Shown: in pieces, positions 1-11,320 of the stretch
How the letters are laid out: every line of letters starts with the position of its first letter
Position numbering within the stretch: the stretch's first letter is position 1
Source: Hedera helix
Taxonomy: Eukaryota; Streptophyta; Magnoliopsida; Apiales; Araliaceae
Length of the DNA stretch: 64,000 nucleotides
Direction: 5' to 3'
Assembly: GCA_947179155.2 (NCBI GenBank)
Contig: OX359281.1
Span: forward strand, 44,667,967-44,731,966
Program-made: the position numbers and the translations under genes
The notes under the pieces: generated by a model
Seen by the model: only the letters and a program-made list of their open reading frames with translations
Databases searched by the model: none
Told to the model about the DNA's origin: nothing

Positions 1-1194
1 TTAACCTCGGGTTTGGTTCTCACTGTACAATACGTAACAACAATGAAATACATATATTGTATTCAAACTACGCGGAATAATACAAAAGGTTCCTTATATA
101 AAGGCTACACTTCCCAAGGTCTATTAACCTTAAATTGTAACATTACATATCTTAAGGGAAATACAAAAGATTTACAACAGTAATTACATAACAGCAATTT
201 AAATTAGCATGCAATTACTAAAACTAAGCATTCGCTTTCCCCTTGCCTTTGTTCGATTTAGAGCTTTCGGGATTGGCTGAAATATAGTCATGATATAGCA
301 AGAATGAGCAACTAAATGGCTCAGCAAGTCTATAAACAACAATCATACGATATATCATGATGAAGGGAAATAACTTCAAGGTTTCAACAATAGCAATTGT
401 GAAAGATAACAAGAATCAATGTTCAATAAAAGAAGGAATTGACTCTTTACTGCTGAGTGGTCTTTAATGACCATGAACTGCTACTAAGGTAGAACAGACA
501 TACAATGTCTGACTCCTTGTTAAAATAACGGGACACTTGAGGGGATCAGTCCTCTCATGTCCTATGTATATGCATCACATTTAGTTTTCTTGCGCACTGT
601 CGGGTCTCCGACAAATAAAAAAAATCCCCTTTAACTAGGGTTGTTCTATCTCAGTCTTACTGTAAGAATCCGCACCAGCCAATGGTTTGGATAAGCTTTT
701 ATAATATTCAATTAAATGAATTTAACATGCATTTGTCTAGCCGAAACAATTAGCTTAGACGTTCTTAAACAGTTTGCAAAAGCACTATGTGCGAATACAA
801 TAATCAATAATGATGTGAAGTAATTTTTGATAATTAATTCACTCAAAGGTCTGTCAAGTAACTACGGGTGTAGAATACTTGCTAAACAATAATTGAAATG
901 TAAATACGGTTGAAGAATATCTGCAACAATAAATACAAGTTTAAGGGTAGAAAACTTGCCTGTCTGCACAGCTACAATAAATGTCTAGCTTTAACTACTT
1001 GCTTTGAAAGACCTAACATTAATAAAGTCGGTCTAATAATTAGCACGGCGTATTTGCATAACTATACGCTTGATAATGAACTTATTTACCACACATAAGT
1101 ACTAACACATAATTTACATCAGTCAAAACAATATTATTAACCTTATAAACCCTTAATCATATTAGGTTAATAAGTTAGAAAATATTTTTCTTAA

Positions 1195-1870
1195 GTGTTG
1201 GACACTTATTAAACCTTTAAACAACTTATTATAATTGTTTAATTAAATTCAATTTATTTTATTAACTCAATCTCTTTTTAATTACTATTTAATATTGATT
1301 AAATAGAAATTAATTAATTAACTCTAGTTATTATTTAAAATAAATAATAACTAATTGTACTTACTTATTATTTAATTATAATTAAATAATAAATAATTAT
1401 TAACTTAGTTTTAACCTTCTTTAATTTAATGTTAATCAACCAATAATTAACCAAGTAATTAACCTTACTTATTATTTAATTAAGAAAATTAAATAATAGT
1501 TTACTAATCTTAATCCTCTTTAATTATTATTTAATGTCAATTAAATAATAATTAATTATTTAATTAATTTTAATTATTATTTAAGGTTAAATAATAATCA
1601 AATCATTCTTATTTATTATTTAAATTAAATAATAAATTATTACTCGAATAACTTAATTTCCATTAATCGTTATTTAATGCTAATTAAATAATAATTAATT
1701 ACCTAATTATCCTTATTTATTATTTAATAATATTTAAATAATAAATAATAAATTTATAAATTTTATCTCTCTTTAAGTATTATTTAATAGGCATTAAATA
1801 ATAAATGCTAATTTATCATCTTTATTTATTATTAACATTTAAAATAATAAATAAATAATAAATTTATTAA
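1195..1870. repeat. AT-rich degenerate tandem array inside the left LTR
   Basis: A run of diverged units built from TTATTATTTAA and its complement TTAAATAATAA, so most units are self-complementary. It occupies the same place in the LTR as the 39-bp array of the right LTR, but the units are not the same sequence. Confidence 0.7.
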
Positions 1871-2165
1871 TCTTAACCATGGTTTAGCTAACTAGATTAA
1901 TATTTAAAATATTTAAATATTAAACTTAATGAAAAATATCCTCCCCAATATTATTTTTGTATTATAATTATTTTTGTTATAATTTTAATTTAGTTTTTAA
2001 ATATTTAAATTAATTAAATTTAACCCGAATGGCATTTCCGTAAATAAGTCGAAATCTGAACCGAGGGCAGAATGGTCATTTCGCCGAAAAAAACACGGAG
2101 GGGCATTCTGGTAATTTCTCCGGAATTTTCCTACCGCGCATGGCGCGGGTTACAGATTTAACGGG

Positions 2166-2256
2166 CCAAAAACGACGCCGTTTTTGGAATGCCGGATACG
2201 GCTTCCGCGCGTACGCGCGGAGTAACTTTTTACGGACACCAAACGACGTCGTTTGG
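2166..2256. repeat. Cluster of three palindromes in a GC-rich island of the left LTR
   Basis: Three palindromes lie within 91 bp. A near-perfect one with CCAAAAACG / CCGTTTTTGG arms is at 2166-2187. CCGCGCGTACGCGCGG (perfect) is at 2205-2220. CCAAACGACGTCGTTTGG (perfect) is at 2239-2256. The last carries a GACGTC core of the kind bound by plant bZIP factors. The island is sharply GC-rich against AT-rich flanks. Confidence 0.85.
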
Positions 2257-3763
2257 CTCCGTGTTTTCGGTGAACAGTGGCTGCGCGCGCATTGCGCGGA
2301 AACCCTTAATTTTTTTCTTCTTCGCAGAATGTGAACAGTGTTCCGGCACACACATTTTAATTAAAAATATACCATCAAGTAAGCTTTAACTCTTCAATAA
2401 AAATCCAAAAAATTACCAATCACCTTATTTTAATTTATAACATGAAAAAATAATTTTTCATGATTTAATATCATTATTTTTTTATAAAAATTTCTACATC
2501 ACATAAACTACCATAAATCATAACTTTTTGTGTATAACTCCATTTTGAGTGATTCAAACTTTGTTTTTCTCATGATTTAATGTTCTATAATATTAGAACA
2601 TCAAACCTAAGTTTTATAAAAATATTTTCGGTAATAAATTTCAAGACTTGATTATACACTACTAAACACATATTTTAGCACACAAATGATACCAAAATAC
2701 AAACCAAACCTATTAAACTTAAGCATGGCATAAATATTACAACTACACATTAATAACTATATTAACATGTTTATACTAACATGATGATTTATTTAATTTA
2801 AAAATAAACTACATTTAAAATAATCATTACCTTGTTTTAATGGCTATCTTTCTTTTTCTTCCAAAATAAGTTGTGAAGGAAGATGGCATGAATCAAGACT
2901 CCTTCTCTTCTCTTAGTATTTTGCTCTCAAATTTTCTAACCCTCTCAAATGCTCACACTTTGCTCTCTAGGAAATTCTCTAGCAATTAACTAACCAACCT
3001 AAAACAAGTGTGGGGGGTTTCTTTTATAGTCATCTACTAACACACCATTAACTCACTAATTCATCTATGTTGGTCAAATTAAAGGCTAATCAAGCTTACT
3101 ATTTGATGGATTGACATGGTGATTGACTAGTTGATTGACTAGAGTTGTTGGCCAACTTTGATCTAGTGTAAAAGAGAAGCAATCTAGCAAATCAAGCAAC
3201 ATCAAGTGGGACCAAAAAAAAATCAGCAAAATGGTATTTTCCATGCCATTTTTCCTTTATTTTTCTAGCTTTTAATGTGTATTTATGCATATACAAATAT
3301 ATCTATACATGGGTTCAATTGTTGACCAATTTTGACTTCCTATTGGGCTCCATGTTGGACTTAGGAAATTAATATATTGGGCTCATCCATTGAATTGGTT
3401 TGGGCTCAATTTAATTAACACTTTGGGCTAGCATTTAAATAACTATGCTAACTTTAATTAAAATAAGCATTGGGCTTGTTTAATTAATTATATGGGCTAG
3501 TAATTAAATTAATTACATGGGCTACTAGGTTAATATCTTGGACCTAGTTTAACAACTCATTTGGATTAAAAATATAATCCAATTAGATTTGCTTTAATTA
3601 ATTATACCCTTGCTTTAATTCTTTAATTAAATATATGCACGAACAAGTACATCTATTTTATTATCTAATGCACATTTTATTAGTACAAAAATTTTAAATT
3701 CATTGCTAATTATATATTAATTATAATTACAATGTATAATGAAATTCGTGGTCATTACAAATC

Positions 3764-3925
3764 CGCGCCGTAAGGTTATTCCCATCAATTTGAATACGAA
3801 GAGTTATTCACCAAACAGGCGATAATCCGCACCGTAAGGTTATTCTCAAAGATTAATAAGGAATGAATACAAAAGGTTATTCACCAACAGGCGGTAAACC
3901 GCGCCGTAAGGTTATTCCCACAATT
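3764..3925. repeat. Short repeats with a CCGTAAGGTTATTC core
   Basis: Three copies of a roughly 65-bp diverged unit, each containing CGCCGTAAGGTTATTC or CACCGTAAGGTTATTC, lie in the downstream part of the minus-strand LTR. Shorter relatives (AAAGGTTATTCACC) lie between them. Confidence 0.7.
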
Positions 3926-4934
3926 TAATACATTGAAGTAAATGGCACAAGAAAGAAACGATATTATTTTCGAATCAAAGAATGATAATCCCTTCAAGTA
4001 AGAAAGAAAATAATATCCATTTATGATGATGAAAAGAATGATACCCCTTACCGTAGTAAGTTAGAATATGAAAGAAGATAATATTCCTTACCGCAATAAA
4101 TTTAAGAGTGTGAAAATAATGATAATCCTTACCTTAACTCGTGACTGGATATTGATTTAAATGAGGTTGATCAACCTATATATATTTTTAATAAAATTAG
4201 TAATTACCACATATAAATTTCAAAGTGTATGATAACTCGTATAATATGAACTATCAAAATTATATATATTTAACATAATTTTTGTAGTATAATATAACTA
4301 CTTTAAAATAGTTTTTAAAATAATATTCCAAAATAAATCTTCCAAAGAAAGCTTTTAAAAATGAATCTTCTCAAATAAGAGTCTTCTAAAGGAAGATTTG
4401 TGAATACCGTGAAAAATAGAAATTTATGAAATTATTACTCTTTAATAAAAGACTTACTTGAAAAATTCCTGCACTCCTTTTGACTTTCAAACACTCAAAA
4501 TAACCTTACTATTCTCAGAGAAAACTCATAAAATTCTTATAGAAAAATTTTATGTTTTAGGTGTGATTTTTCTATTCAGTTGAGCAAGCTATTTATAGGA
4601 GAAAAGAAGTTACTATGCACGGTAGGTGAAATAAAAAAATTCAGCAGAGGCTGCGCAGCAGCCTCCACCAACTCTTCAGCAATTCTCACATTTCTCACAT
4701 TTCATGTGGGCCCCACAATGGGTCCCACATGTTTCTTACTATTCACTTACTATTCACGTTACTATTCACGTTACTATTTCAAATAGTAAAATTAATTATT
4801 TTATTTTTTATTTATTTATTTATTCTTCCTATGAGTCCAACATATAAAATAATGTTACCACAATAATGTAAGAAACACGTTACATATTTTTATTAATTTA
4901 ATAATATAAATTATAGTGTATTTGCTACTGTGAC

Positions 4935-5165
4935 AATTATTAGATTCAATAATTTTAAACTACAGTGCACCAACAATTATTGACTCGATGATATGAAATA
5001 CAGTGTAATGAAAATTATTGAATCAATAATGCAAAATACTGTGTAGCAACAATAATTGAATTGATAATATAAAATATTATGCAGTGACAATTATTGATGA
5101 AATGATGCGTAACAGTTACGGTGTCAATTATCAGGCCAATAATATGAGACACTGTGCAATACCGT
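4935..5165. repeat. Tandem repeat of about 46 bp upstream of the minus-strand LTR TATA box
   Basis: Four to five diverged copies contain ACAATTATTGA followed by a TACAGTGTA-like block. In the LTR's own orientation they lie just upstream of the TATA-like box, where U3 enhancer repeats are usually found. Confidence 0.6.
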
Positions 5166-5345
5166 GTGCTACAGAAAAATACCATAAATTACCGTATGCT
5201 ACTATTCTTTTATCACTGGTATTTTAACAGTTAACACTGTTGACTATTTTTATTTAAAAAGGTTACTTCTGTCGTTTTCTATATCCGACAAATATTCCGT
5301 TGTGGGGTCCACCAATAATTAGTTATTTCGGCGCCGTCGTACGGC

Positions 5346-5405
5346 TCGAATATTCCCCGACAAAACGAATATTCCCCGACAAAGCAAATATTGTCCGACA
5401 AAATA
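5346..5405. repeat. Three tandem copies of a 17-18-bp unit
   Basis: GAATATTCCCCGACAAA occurs twice and a variant, AATATTGTCCGACAAA, once, all in direct succession. It lies in the U3 part of the minus-strand LTR. Confidence 0.75.
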
Positions 5406-5523
5406 AAATTTGCACATAACATCCTTAACTTTCAATTTTGTTAATTTAACCACTTACTGTTTCAGAAAAAATATATATGAAGAAAAATTAATTTTTATAT
5501 TTCATAAAATTCGGGGTCTTACA

Positions 5524-5982
5524 CTATTACCCTGCCGAGGAGGGCCAGACCTTGCACACCATCAGTAGGGATGTGGTCAGGGCTATTGGAGATGAGGAGT
5601 ACTACGATGCGGTTCGTCGAGGGATTCGCCGTTAGTTGTATTATTTCTTTTATTATGTTGTACGTACATAGATGCAGTAGAAACCCAACTTTTGTTTTGA
5701 TAGAGGGTTAGTATGTTGTAAATCCCAACTCTATGAAGTTGTGGGATATGTTAGATCCCGTCTTTTGTTTTAACTATCGGGGTTAGCAGCGTTTATAGCA
5801 GTATGCTTATGATGTAAAAGTGCTACGCACTGTGTTTTAGCATATGAATATAAATGCATTTTCGTTTATGTTTATATGTGTCAAGATGATTATTTGTGCT
5901 TTAGTTTAAAATACTTAAGCTACAAAATGAAAGTAAAAAGATTGAAACAACTTTAATTAATTAAATTTTCTTTATACAGAAA
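5524..5982 (+). other. Gypsy leader remnant with an ORF tail and an acceptor-like site before gag
   Basis: An open frame runs from the LTR junction at 5525 to a TAG at 5633-5635. It encodes about 36 residues with coding-like composition (YYPAEEGQTLHTISRDVV, then a tail ending DAVRRGIRR). Its 5' part was cut off by the LTR insertion at 5523. The remaining 350 bp are AT-rich with no frame. A pyrimidine-rich stretch ending ...CTTTATACAG sits three bases before the gag ATG and resembles a 3' splice site. I do not recognise the peptide. No primer-binding site is seen. Confidence 0.45.
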
Positions 5983-8900
5983 ATGCCGCCACAGAGAAGA
6001 AATCAACGACTACCCCCACCACCAGTCGAAGAGTCAGTTAACGCCGGAGGGGTACCACCCAACCCTGTCCAAGAGTTCGTAGAAATGCTAATGGGAGCAT
6101 TTCGCGGACGCAACGGAGAGGCTACTGGAGCAACAAACCCTGCCGCTCCACTAGCAACCTTTAAGGATTTCAAATTGATAGGACCACCCGAGTTCAAAGG
6201 AACCACGGATCCTATAGAAGCACAGACCTGGATAGAGGAGATGGAAAAAGTCTTCGAGGTCGCACGAGTTAGGGAGGAGCAAATGACCTCATTTGCTACC
6301 TTCATGATGAAAGGAGAGGCCAGCCACTGGTGGAAGGCTAATAAGAGTAGAGCCGGGGAGGGAACGATCGCGTGGGCGCGATTCAAAGAGGTATTCTTGG
6401 AAAACTACTTTTCAGAGAGTACAAAGGCTAGGATGGAAATTAAATTCCTAGAGCTGAAGCAAGGTAACATGTCGGTATCGAAATACGCCGCCAAGTTTAA
6501 TGAATTAGCGAGATTTGCCACACACCAGGTGGATACTGAGGCGAGGCGCGCCAGAAGATTCGAACAGGGGCTGAAACCGTGGGTTTACAGTCGGGTAGCT
6601 GTTCTCCAGATTACAAACTTTGCAACGTTACTGGAGAAAGCTATCATAGCTGAGGGTGGAAATGAAGCTTTGAATAAGCACAACCAGGAGCGGAACAAGA
6701 AGAAAGGTGATGGAGGAAACCGAGAGGGCAGCAGTGGGGGCAGCAACTCGAACAAACGCAAATGGAATAACAACAGCAGTTCGGGGACACCCCAGGGCAG
6801 TGAATCGAAGAAAGCTAATAAATGCAGTCAGTGCGGAAAGAACCACACCGGGGAGTGCATGAAAGGAAGAAATGTCTGCTATAACTGTGGGCAAGAGGGG
6901 CACATCGCTCCTAATTGTCCCACACCAAAAAGGAAGGGAGGTTGTTTCGCCTGCGGGGCCATGGACCATCAATTTAAAGATTGTCCGAAGAAGAAGAACA
7001 CCGGAGGGAGTTCGGGCTATAGGGGAAGCAACAGCAACAACAACAACAACGCCAAACTGACCATTGGAGGGCCGGTGCCACAGAACAAACCAACGGCACG
7101 GACTTTCAACATGACGGTGCAGGACGCCGTCGAATCAAAAGACGTGGTGTCAGGTATTATTCCGATCAATGATATAAATGCTTATGTATTATTTGATTCG
7201 GGCGCTACCTGTTCATTTGTGTCTGATGAATTCGCTAAACGGTTAGAATTGCCTAGACAAAAACTAGAGAACCCAATGAACATAGAAGTTGCAAATAAAG
7301 AAGTGATTCCTGTAGAGTATGTACATAGAAACTGTTGTGCTAAAATCAGGGGTCAGAAGTTTAGTGTAGATTTAATTCCAATACGTTTGGGGGAGTTTGA
7401 CGTTATACTTGGAATGGATTGGTTGTTTAACCATGGAGCTATAATTGATTGTCAAAAGAAGTGTATACACCTTAAGACACCAAATAGGTCTAAGGTCGTA
7501 TTTTATGGCAGCAAGTCGTCTAGACAATCAGCATGTCTGACGATGATGCAGGCCAAGAAACTGTTAAAGAAAGGTTGTGTAGGGTATTTGGCTCACATAG
7601 TGGACACACAGATGGTGAATCCCGAGATGGAGCAAATACCAGTAGTGAGGGAGTTCATGGACGTGTTTCCAGATGTACTGCCAGGTTTACCGCCAGATAG
7701 GGAGATAGAGTTTGTAATTGATTTGGTACCGGGGACAGCACCAATATCAAAGGCACCATATAGGATGGCTCCGGTAGAAATGAAGGAGTTAATGATCCAA
7801 CTACAGGAGTTGTTGGATAATAAGTACATTCAACCAAGTGTTTCTCCATGGGGAGCACCTGTGTTGTTTGTAAAGAAGAAGGATGGATCGATGAGACTAT
7901 GTATGGATTATAGAGAGCTGAATAAGGTGACAATTAAGAACAAGTACCCGTTGCCACGAATTGACGATCTTTTCGATCAATTGAAAGGGGCGAAGTACTT
8001 TTCAAAGATTGACTTGAGGACTGGTTATCATCAATTGAAAGTCAGGAAGGAGGATGTACCCAAGACGGCATTCAGAACTCGATATGGGCATTATGAGTTT
8101 CTGGTGATGTCGTTTGGACTGACGAATGCGCCAGCCGCATTTATGGACATGATGAACAGAATATTCAAGCAGTACTTGGATAAATTTGTTGTTGTGTTCA
8201 TTGACGATATTCTGGTGTATTCTAAAACGGAGGAGGAGCATGCTGAACACCTAAGATTGGTGTTGGAGATTTTACGGAAGGAGCAGTTGTATGCTAAGTT
8301 TTCGAAGTGTGAATTCTGGTTGGAAAGAGTTCAATTTTTGGGTCATGTCATTGACAAGGAGGGTGTTTCAGTAGATCCAGCAAAGGTGGAAGCGGTGATG
8401 AATTGGGAACAACCAAGGACGCCGATGGAGGTGAGAAGTTTCTTGGGGTTAGCGGGTTACTATCGGAGATTCATTCAAGATTTTTCAAAGATAGCAACAC
8501 CGCTGACAAATTTAACGAGGAAGACGGTGAAATACGTATGGACGGAGAAGTGTGAGGAGAGTTTTCAGGAGCTAAAGAAGAGACTTAGTGAAGCACCTGT
8601 ATTGACTTTACCGGACGATACGGGAGGTTTTACGGTCTACAGTGATGCATCGCACAAGGGACTTGGCTGTGTGCTTATGCAAAACGGCAAGGTCGTTGCG
8701 TATGCATCCAGACAGTTGAAGGATTACGAGAAGGGATACCCTACCCATGACTTGGAGCTGGCAGCGGTAGTGTTTGCCCTTAAAATTTGGAGACATTATT
8801 TGTATGGAGAGAAATGTGAGATATTCACGGACCACAAGAGTCTGAAGTATATCTTCACACAGAAGGAGTTAAATATGAGGCAACAGAGATGGTTAGAATT

Positions 8901-10518
8901 GATCAAAGACTATGATTGTGAAATTCTATATCATCCCGGCAAGGCCAACGTAGTAGCAGATGCTCTAAGTAGAAAGAGCAGGGAGAAATTGTTCATCTTG
9001 ACAGATCAGGAACAATTGGTTCAAGAAATGGCTCGAATGGAGTTGAAGGTGAGAAATCCAAATGAGTCAATGGAAGTAGAAGCGAGCCCAACCTTACTAG
9101 ATAGGGTGAAAGAGGCTCAAGACAAAGATGAAGAATGTGTCAGAATAAGGATGAGAATGACCGAAGGGGAAGAGGTCAAGTTCAAGGAAGATAGCATGGG
9201 ATTGCTAAGATTTGAAAATCGTGTTTGGGTGCCGCTAGTGCCCGAACTACGAGAAGAGATCTTGCAAGAGGCCCACAGTACGAGATACTCGATACATCCG
9301 GGAAGTACGAAGATGTATCAAGATCTGCGTCAGCACTTTTGGTGGCCGAATTTAAAAAGGGAGGTCGCAGAATGTGTCAGCCGATGTCTAACTTGTCAAA
9401 GGATAAAGGCTGAACATCAGAGACCAAGTGGATTACTACAGCCGTTAGAGATTCCTGAGTGGAAATGGGAGCATATCACAATGGATTTTGTGGTAGGACT
9501 TCCAGCAACACAGAAGGGATTTGACGCAATATGGGTGATTGTGGATCGACTAACAAAGTCAGCGCACTTTTTGCCGATCAAGATTAAGTTCAGTTTGGAT
9601 CAGTTGGCCAAATTGTACATTAAGGAGATAGTTTCGAGACATAGGGTGCCGGTATCGATTGTGTCAGACAGAGATCCGCGCTTCACGTCAAAATTTTGGA
9701 GAAGTCTTCAGGAGAGATTGGGGACACAGTTGAGAATGAGTACAGCATATCATCCACAGACCGATGGGCAAAGTGAAAGAACAATACAGACATTGGAAGA
9801 TATGCTCAGGGCCTGTGTGATGGATTTCAAGGGCAGTTGGGAGAACCATCTACCATTAGTTGAGTTTGCATACAACAATAGTTATCATGCAAGCATAGGC
9901 ATGCCGCCTTACGAAGCATTATACGGAAGAAAGTGCAGAACACCTCTATGTTGGGATGAGGTAGGTGAACGCCGACTGTTGGGACCAGAATTGGTTCAAC
10001 AGACGGTAGAAATTATCAAAGTAATAAGAGTTCGGCTAGTAGCAGCCCAGGACCGTCAGAAGAAATATGCCGACTTACATCGACAGAAGCGAGACTTCGA
10101 AGTTGGGAGTTTTGTATTCATGAAGGTATCTCCCTGGAAAGGAAAGATCCGATTTGGGAAGAAAGGGAAGCTGAGTCCGAGGTTCATAGGACCGTTCGAG
10201 ATATTGAAGAGAGTGGGTGAAGTGGCGTACGAGGTAGCTTTACCTCCTGAACTGGAGCATATTCACAATGTGTTTCATGTGTCAGTGTTGCGACCATACA
10301 AGCCAGACCACAAACATGTCATATCCTATGAGCCAATACAAGTCGAGAAAGACTTATCGTACGAGGAAATTCCTGTCCAGATACTGGATAGGAAAGAGCA
10401 GAGATTACGGAATAAGATTATACATTCTGTCAAAGTCCTTTGGAGGAACCACAACGCTGAGGAAGCTACGTGGGAGCTTGAAGAAAAGATGAGGGCTAAC
10501 TATCCGCATCTGTTTTGA
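5983..10518 (+). CDS. Tekay-lineage Ty3/gypsy gag-pol polyprotein with chromodomain
   Basis: One uninterrupted 1511-codon ORF encodes capsid, protease, reverse transcriptase, RNase H, integrase and chromodomain, the Ty3/gypsy order. A Gag capsid region lies at about residues 60-220. Three zinc knuckles start at C281, C299 and C321. The protease motif is FDSGAT (D405). The reverse transcriptase catalytic motif is FIDDILVYS (D741-D742). RNase H starts at VYSDASHKG (D888). The integrase has an HHCC finger, then D1168, D1229 and E1265, giving D-60-D-35-E spacing. The C-terminal 55 or so residues form a chromodomain-like fold (SVKVLWRNHNAEEATWELEE), as in the Tekay/Del chromoviruses, which use it to target histone-marked chromatin. 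No stop or frameshift is seen, so the protein could be functional. The element's own 5' LTR and primer-binding site are not in the window. Confidence 0.97.
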   Translation: MPPQRRNQRLPPPPVEESVNAGGVPPNPVQEFVEMLMGAFRGRNGEATGATNPAAPLATFKDFKLIGPPEFKGTTDPIEAQTWIEEMEKVFEVARVREEQMTSFATFMMKGEASHWWKANKSRAGEGTIAWARFKEVFLENYFSESTKARMEIKFLELKQGNMSVSKYAAKFNELARFATHQVDTEARRARRFEQGLKPWVYSRVAVLQITNFATLLEKAIIAEGGNEALNKHNQERNKKKGDGGNREGSSGGSNSNKRKWNNNSSSGTPQGSESKKANKCSQCGKNHTGECMKGRNVCYNCGQEGHIAPNCPTPKRKGGCFACGAMDHQFKDCPKKKNTGGSSGYRGSNSNNNNNAKLTIGGPVPQNKPTARTFNMTVQDAVESKDVVSGIIPINDINAYVLFDSGATCSFVSDEFAKRLELPRQKLENPMNIEVANKEVIPVEYVHRNCCAKIRGQKFSVDLIPIRLGEFDVILGMDWLFNHGAIIDCQKKCIHLKTPNRSKVVFYGSKSSRQSACLTMMQAKKLLKKGCVGYLAHIVDTQMVNPEMEQIPVVREFMDVFPDVLPGLPPDREIEFVIDLVPGTAPISKAPYRMAPVEMKELMIQLQELLDNKYIQPSVSPWGAPVLFVKKKDGSMRLCMDYRELNKVTIKNKYPLPRIDDLFDQLKGAKYFSKIDLRTGYHQLKVRKEDVPKTAFRTRYGHYEFLVMSFGLTNAPAAFMDMMNRIFKQYLDKFVVVFIDDILVYSKTEEEHAEHLRLVLEILRKEQLYAKFSKCEFWLERVQFLGHVIDKEGVSVDPAKVEAVMNWEQPRTPMEVRSFLGLAGYYRRFIQDFSKIATPLTNLTRKTVKYVWTEKCEESFQELKKRLSEAPVLTLPDDTGGFTVYSDASHKGLGCVLMQNGKVVAYASRQLKDYEKGYPTHDLELAAVVFALKIWRHYLYGEKCEIFTDHKSLKYIFTQKELNMRQQRWLELIKDYDCEILYHPGKANVVADALSRKSREKLFILTDQEQLVQEMARMELKVRNPNESMEVEASPTLLDRVKEAQDKDEECVRIRMRMTEGEEVKFKEDSMGLLRFENRVWVPLVPELREEILQEAHSTRYSIHPGSTKMYQDLRQHFWWPNLKREVAECVSRCLTCQRIKAEHQRPSGLLQPLEIPEWKWEHITMDFVVGLPATQKGFDAIWVIVDRLTKSAHFLPIKIKFSLDQLAKLYIKEIVSRHRVPVSIVSDRDPRFTSKFWRSLQERLGTQLRMSTAYHPQTDGQSERTIQTLEDMLRACVMDFKGSWENHLPLVEFAYNNSYHASIGMPPYEALYGRKCRTPLCWDEVGERRLLGPELVQQTVEIIKVIRVRLVAAQDRQKKYADLHRQKRDFEVGSFVFMKVSPWKGKIRFGKKGKLSPRFIGPFEILKRVGEVAYEVALPPELEHIHNVFHVSVLRPYKPDHKHVISYEPIQVEKDLSYEEIPVQILDRKEQRLRNKIIHSVKVLWRNHNAEEATWELEEKMRANYPHLF

Positions 10519-10554
10519 GTAGTTTAAATTTGTAATTCCGGGGACGGAATTCTT

Positions 10555-10569
10555 ATAAGGGGGGGAGAA
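10555..10569 (+). other. Polypurine tract of the Tekay element
   Basis: ATAAGGGGGGGAGAA directly abuts the TGTAATG start of the 3' LTR. This is the expected plus-strand primer site and fixes the LTR boundary. Confidence 0.9.
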
Positions 10570-11011
10570 TGTAATGACCACGAATTTCATTAGTCATTGT
10601 AAATATACTTAATAAATATTTAGAAATGAATTTAAATTTTTCTCATTAATTAATTGTGCATTAGATAATTAAATAAATAAATGTACTTATGTGCTTGTAT
10701 ATTTATTTAAAGAATTAAAGCAAAGTGTATAATTAATTAAAACAAATCTAATTGGATTATATTTTAAATTCAAATGAGTTGATAAACTAGGTTAAAGATA
10801 TTAACCTAGTAGCCCATGTAATTAATTTAATTACTAGCCCATGTAATTAATTAAACAAGCCCAATGCTTGATTTAATTAAATGTAGCATAGTTATTTAAA
10901 TGCTAGCCCAATGTGGTATTTAAATTGAGCTCAAACAATTTAATTAAATGAGCCCAATAGAAGTTATTCCCAAGCCCAATGTGAAGTCCATTAAGGGTCA
11001 AACTTTGGTCA

Positions 11012-11049
<38 letters not shown>
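11012..11049. repeat. TA microsatellite in LTR U3
   Basis: A near-perfect run of TA dinucleotides interrupted by one TG. The left LTR copy has only a short ATATATCTATACAT at the matching place. Confidence 0.9.
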
Positions 11050-11050
<1 letters not shown>

Positions 11051-11310
11051 GATGTATATATGCACATTTTTGCATTAAAAATAAAGGAAAAATGGCTTGG
11101 ATAATCCAATTTGCTGAATTCTTGGGGGCCCCACATGGATAACTTGACTTCTTAGATTGCTTGGAAATCCATCCATGTCATATAGTGGTTGAACAACCCT
11201 AGTCATTCCATGAGTCAATCAAATGGTCATTCAATCAAATAGTAAGCATGATTAGCAATTAAATTGACCAACATGGGTGAATTAGTGAGTTAATGGTGTG
11301 TTAGTGGTTG

Positions 11311-11320
11311 GCTATAAAAG
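11311..11320 (+). promoter_or_regulatory. LTR promoter TATA box
   Basis: GCTATAAAAG, followed closely by the ACACTCCACACTTG context. The reverse LTR carries the same box (on the minus strand, about 3020-3031), so it is conserved between two independently inserted copies. Confidence 0.75.

Larger units (their letters stand above)
1..3759 (-). mobile_element. Reverse-oriented Tekay-type gypsy LTR (left edge cut by window)
   Basis: Read on the minus strand, this begins TGTAATGACCAC at 3759 and matches the LTR at 10570-14413. The match is very close over about 0.9 kb at the 3' end (positions 1-880) and near the U3/TATA region. The middle has diverged. Its last 20 or so bases lie outside the window. 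A minus-strand TATA-like CTATAAAAG is at about 3020-3031. No polypurine tract precedes the LTR start at 3759, so this is the 5' LTR of another minus-strand element or a solo LTR, not the missing 5' LTR of the forward element. It appears to be inserted into the LTR at 3760-5523. Confidence 0.85.
3760..5523 (-). mobile_element. Part of a second, unrelated gypsy-type LTR (minus strand)
   Basis: On the minus strand it starts TGTAAGACCCCG at 5523, a common plant gypsy LTR start. It has a TATA-like TCCTATAAATAG around 4589-4600 and a downstream part with two to three copies of a CCTTACGGYGCGG-containing repeat (3764-3920). The far end is not seen: the sequence is interrupted at 3759 by the Tekay-type LTR. 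No polypurine tract lies beyond 5523, so it probably inserted here as its own element, with CTATT as a possible target duplication on the right side. It separates the forward gag-pol from its own 5' LTR. Confidence 0.65.

Noticed and set aside
224..412. A small frame at the LTR end with a KGKGKANA tail, similar in the right LTR
   Set aside because: The sequence similarity reflects LTR homology. The right copy is disrupted upstream, so there is no evidence of coding.
5983..6972. Minus-strand frames antisense to gag
   Set aside because: Shadows of the strong gag-pol frame, with no independent signal.
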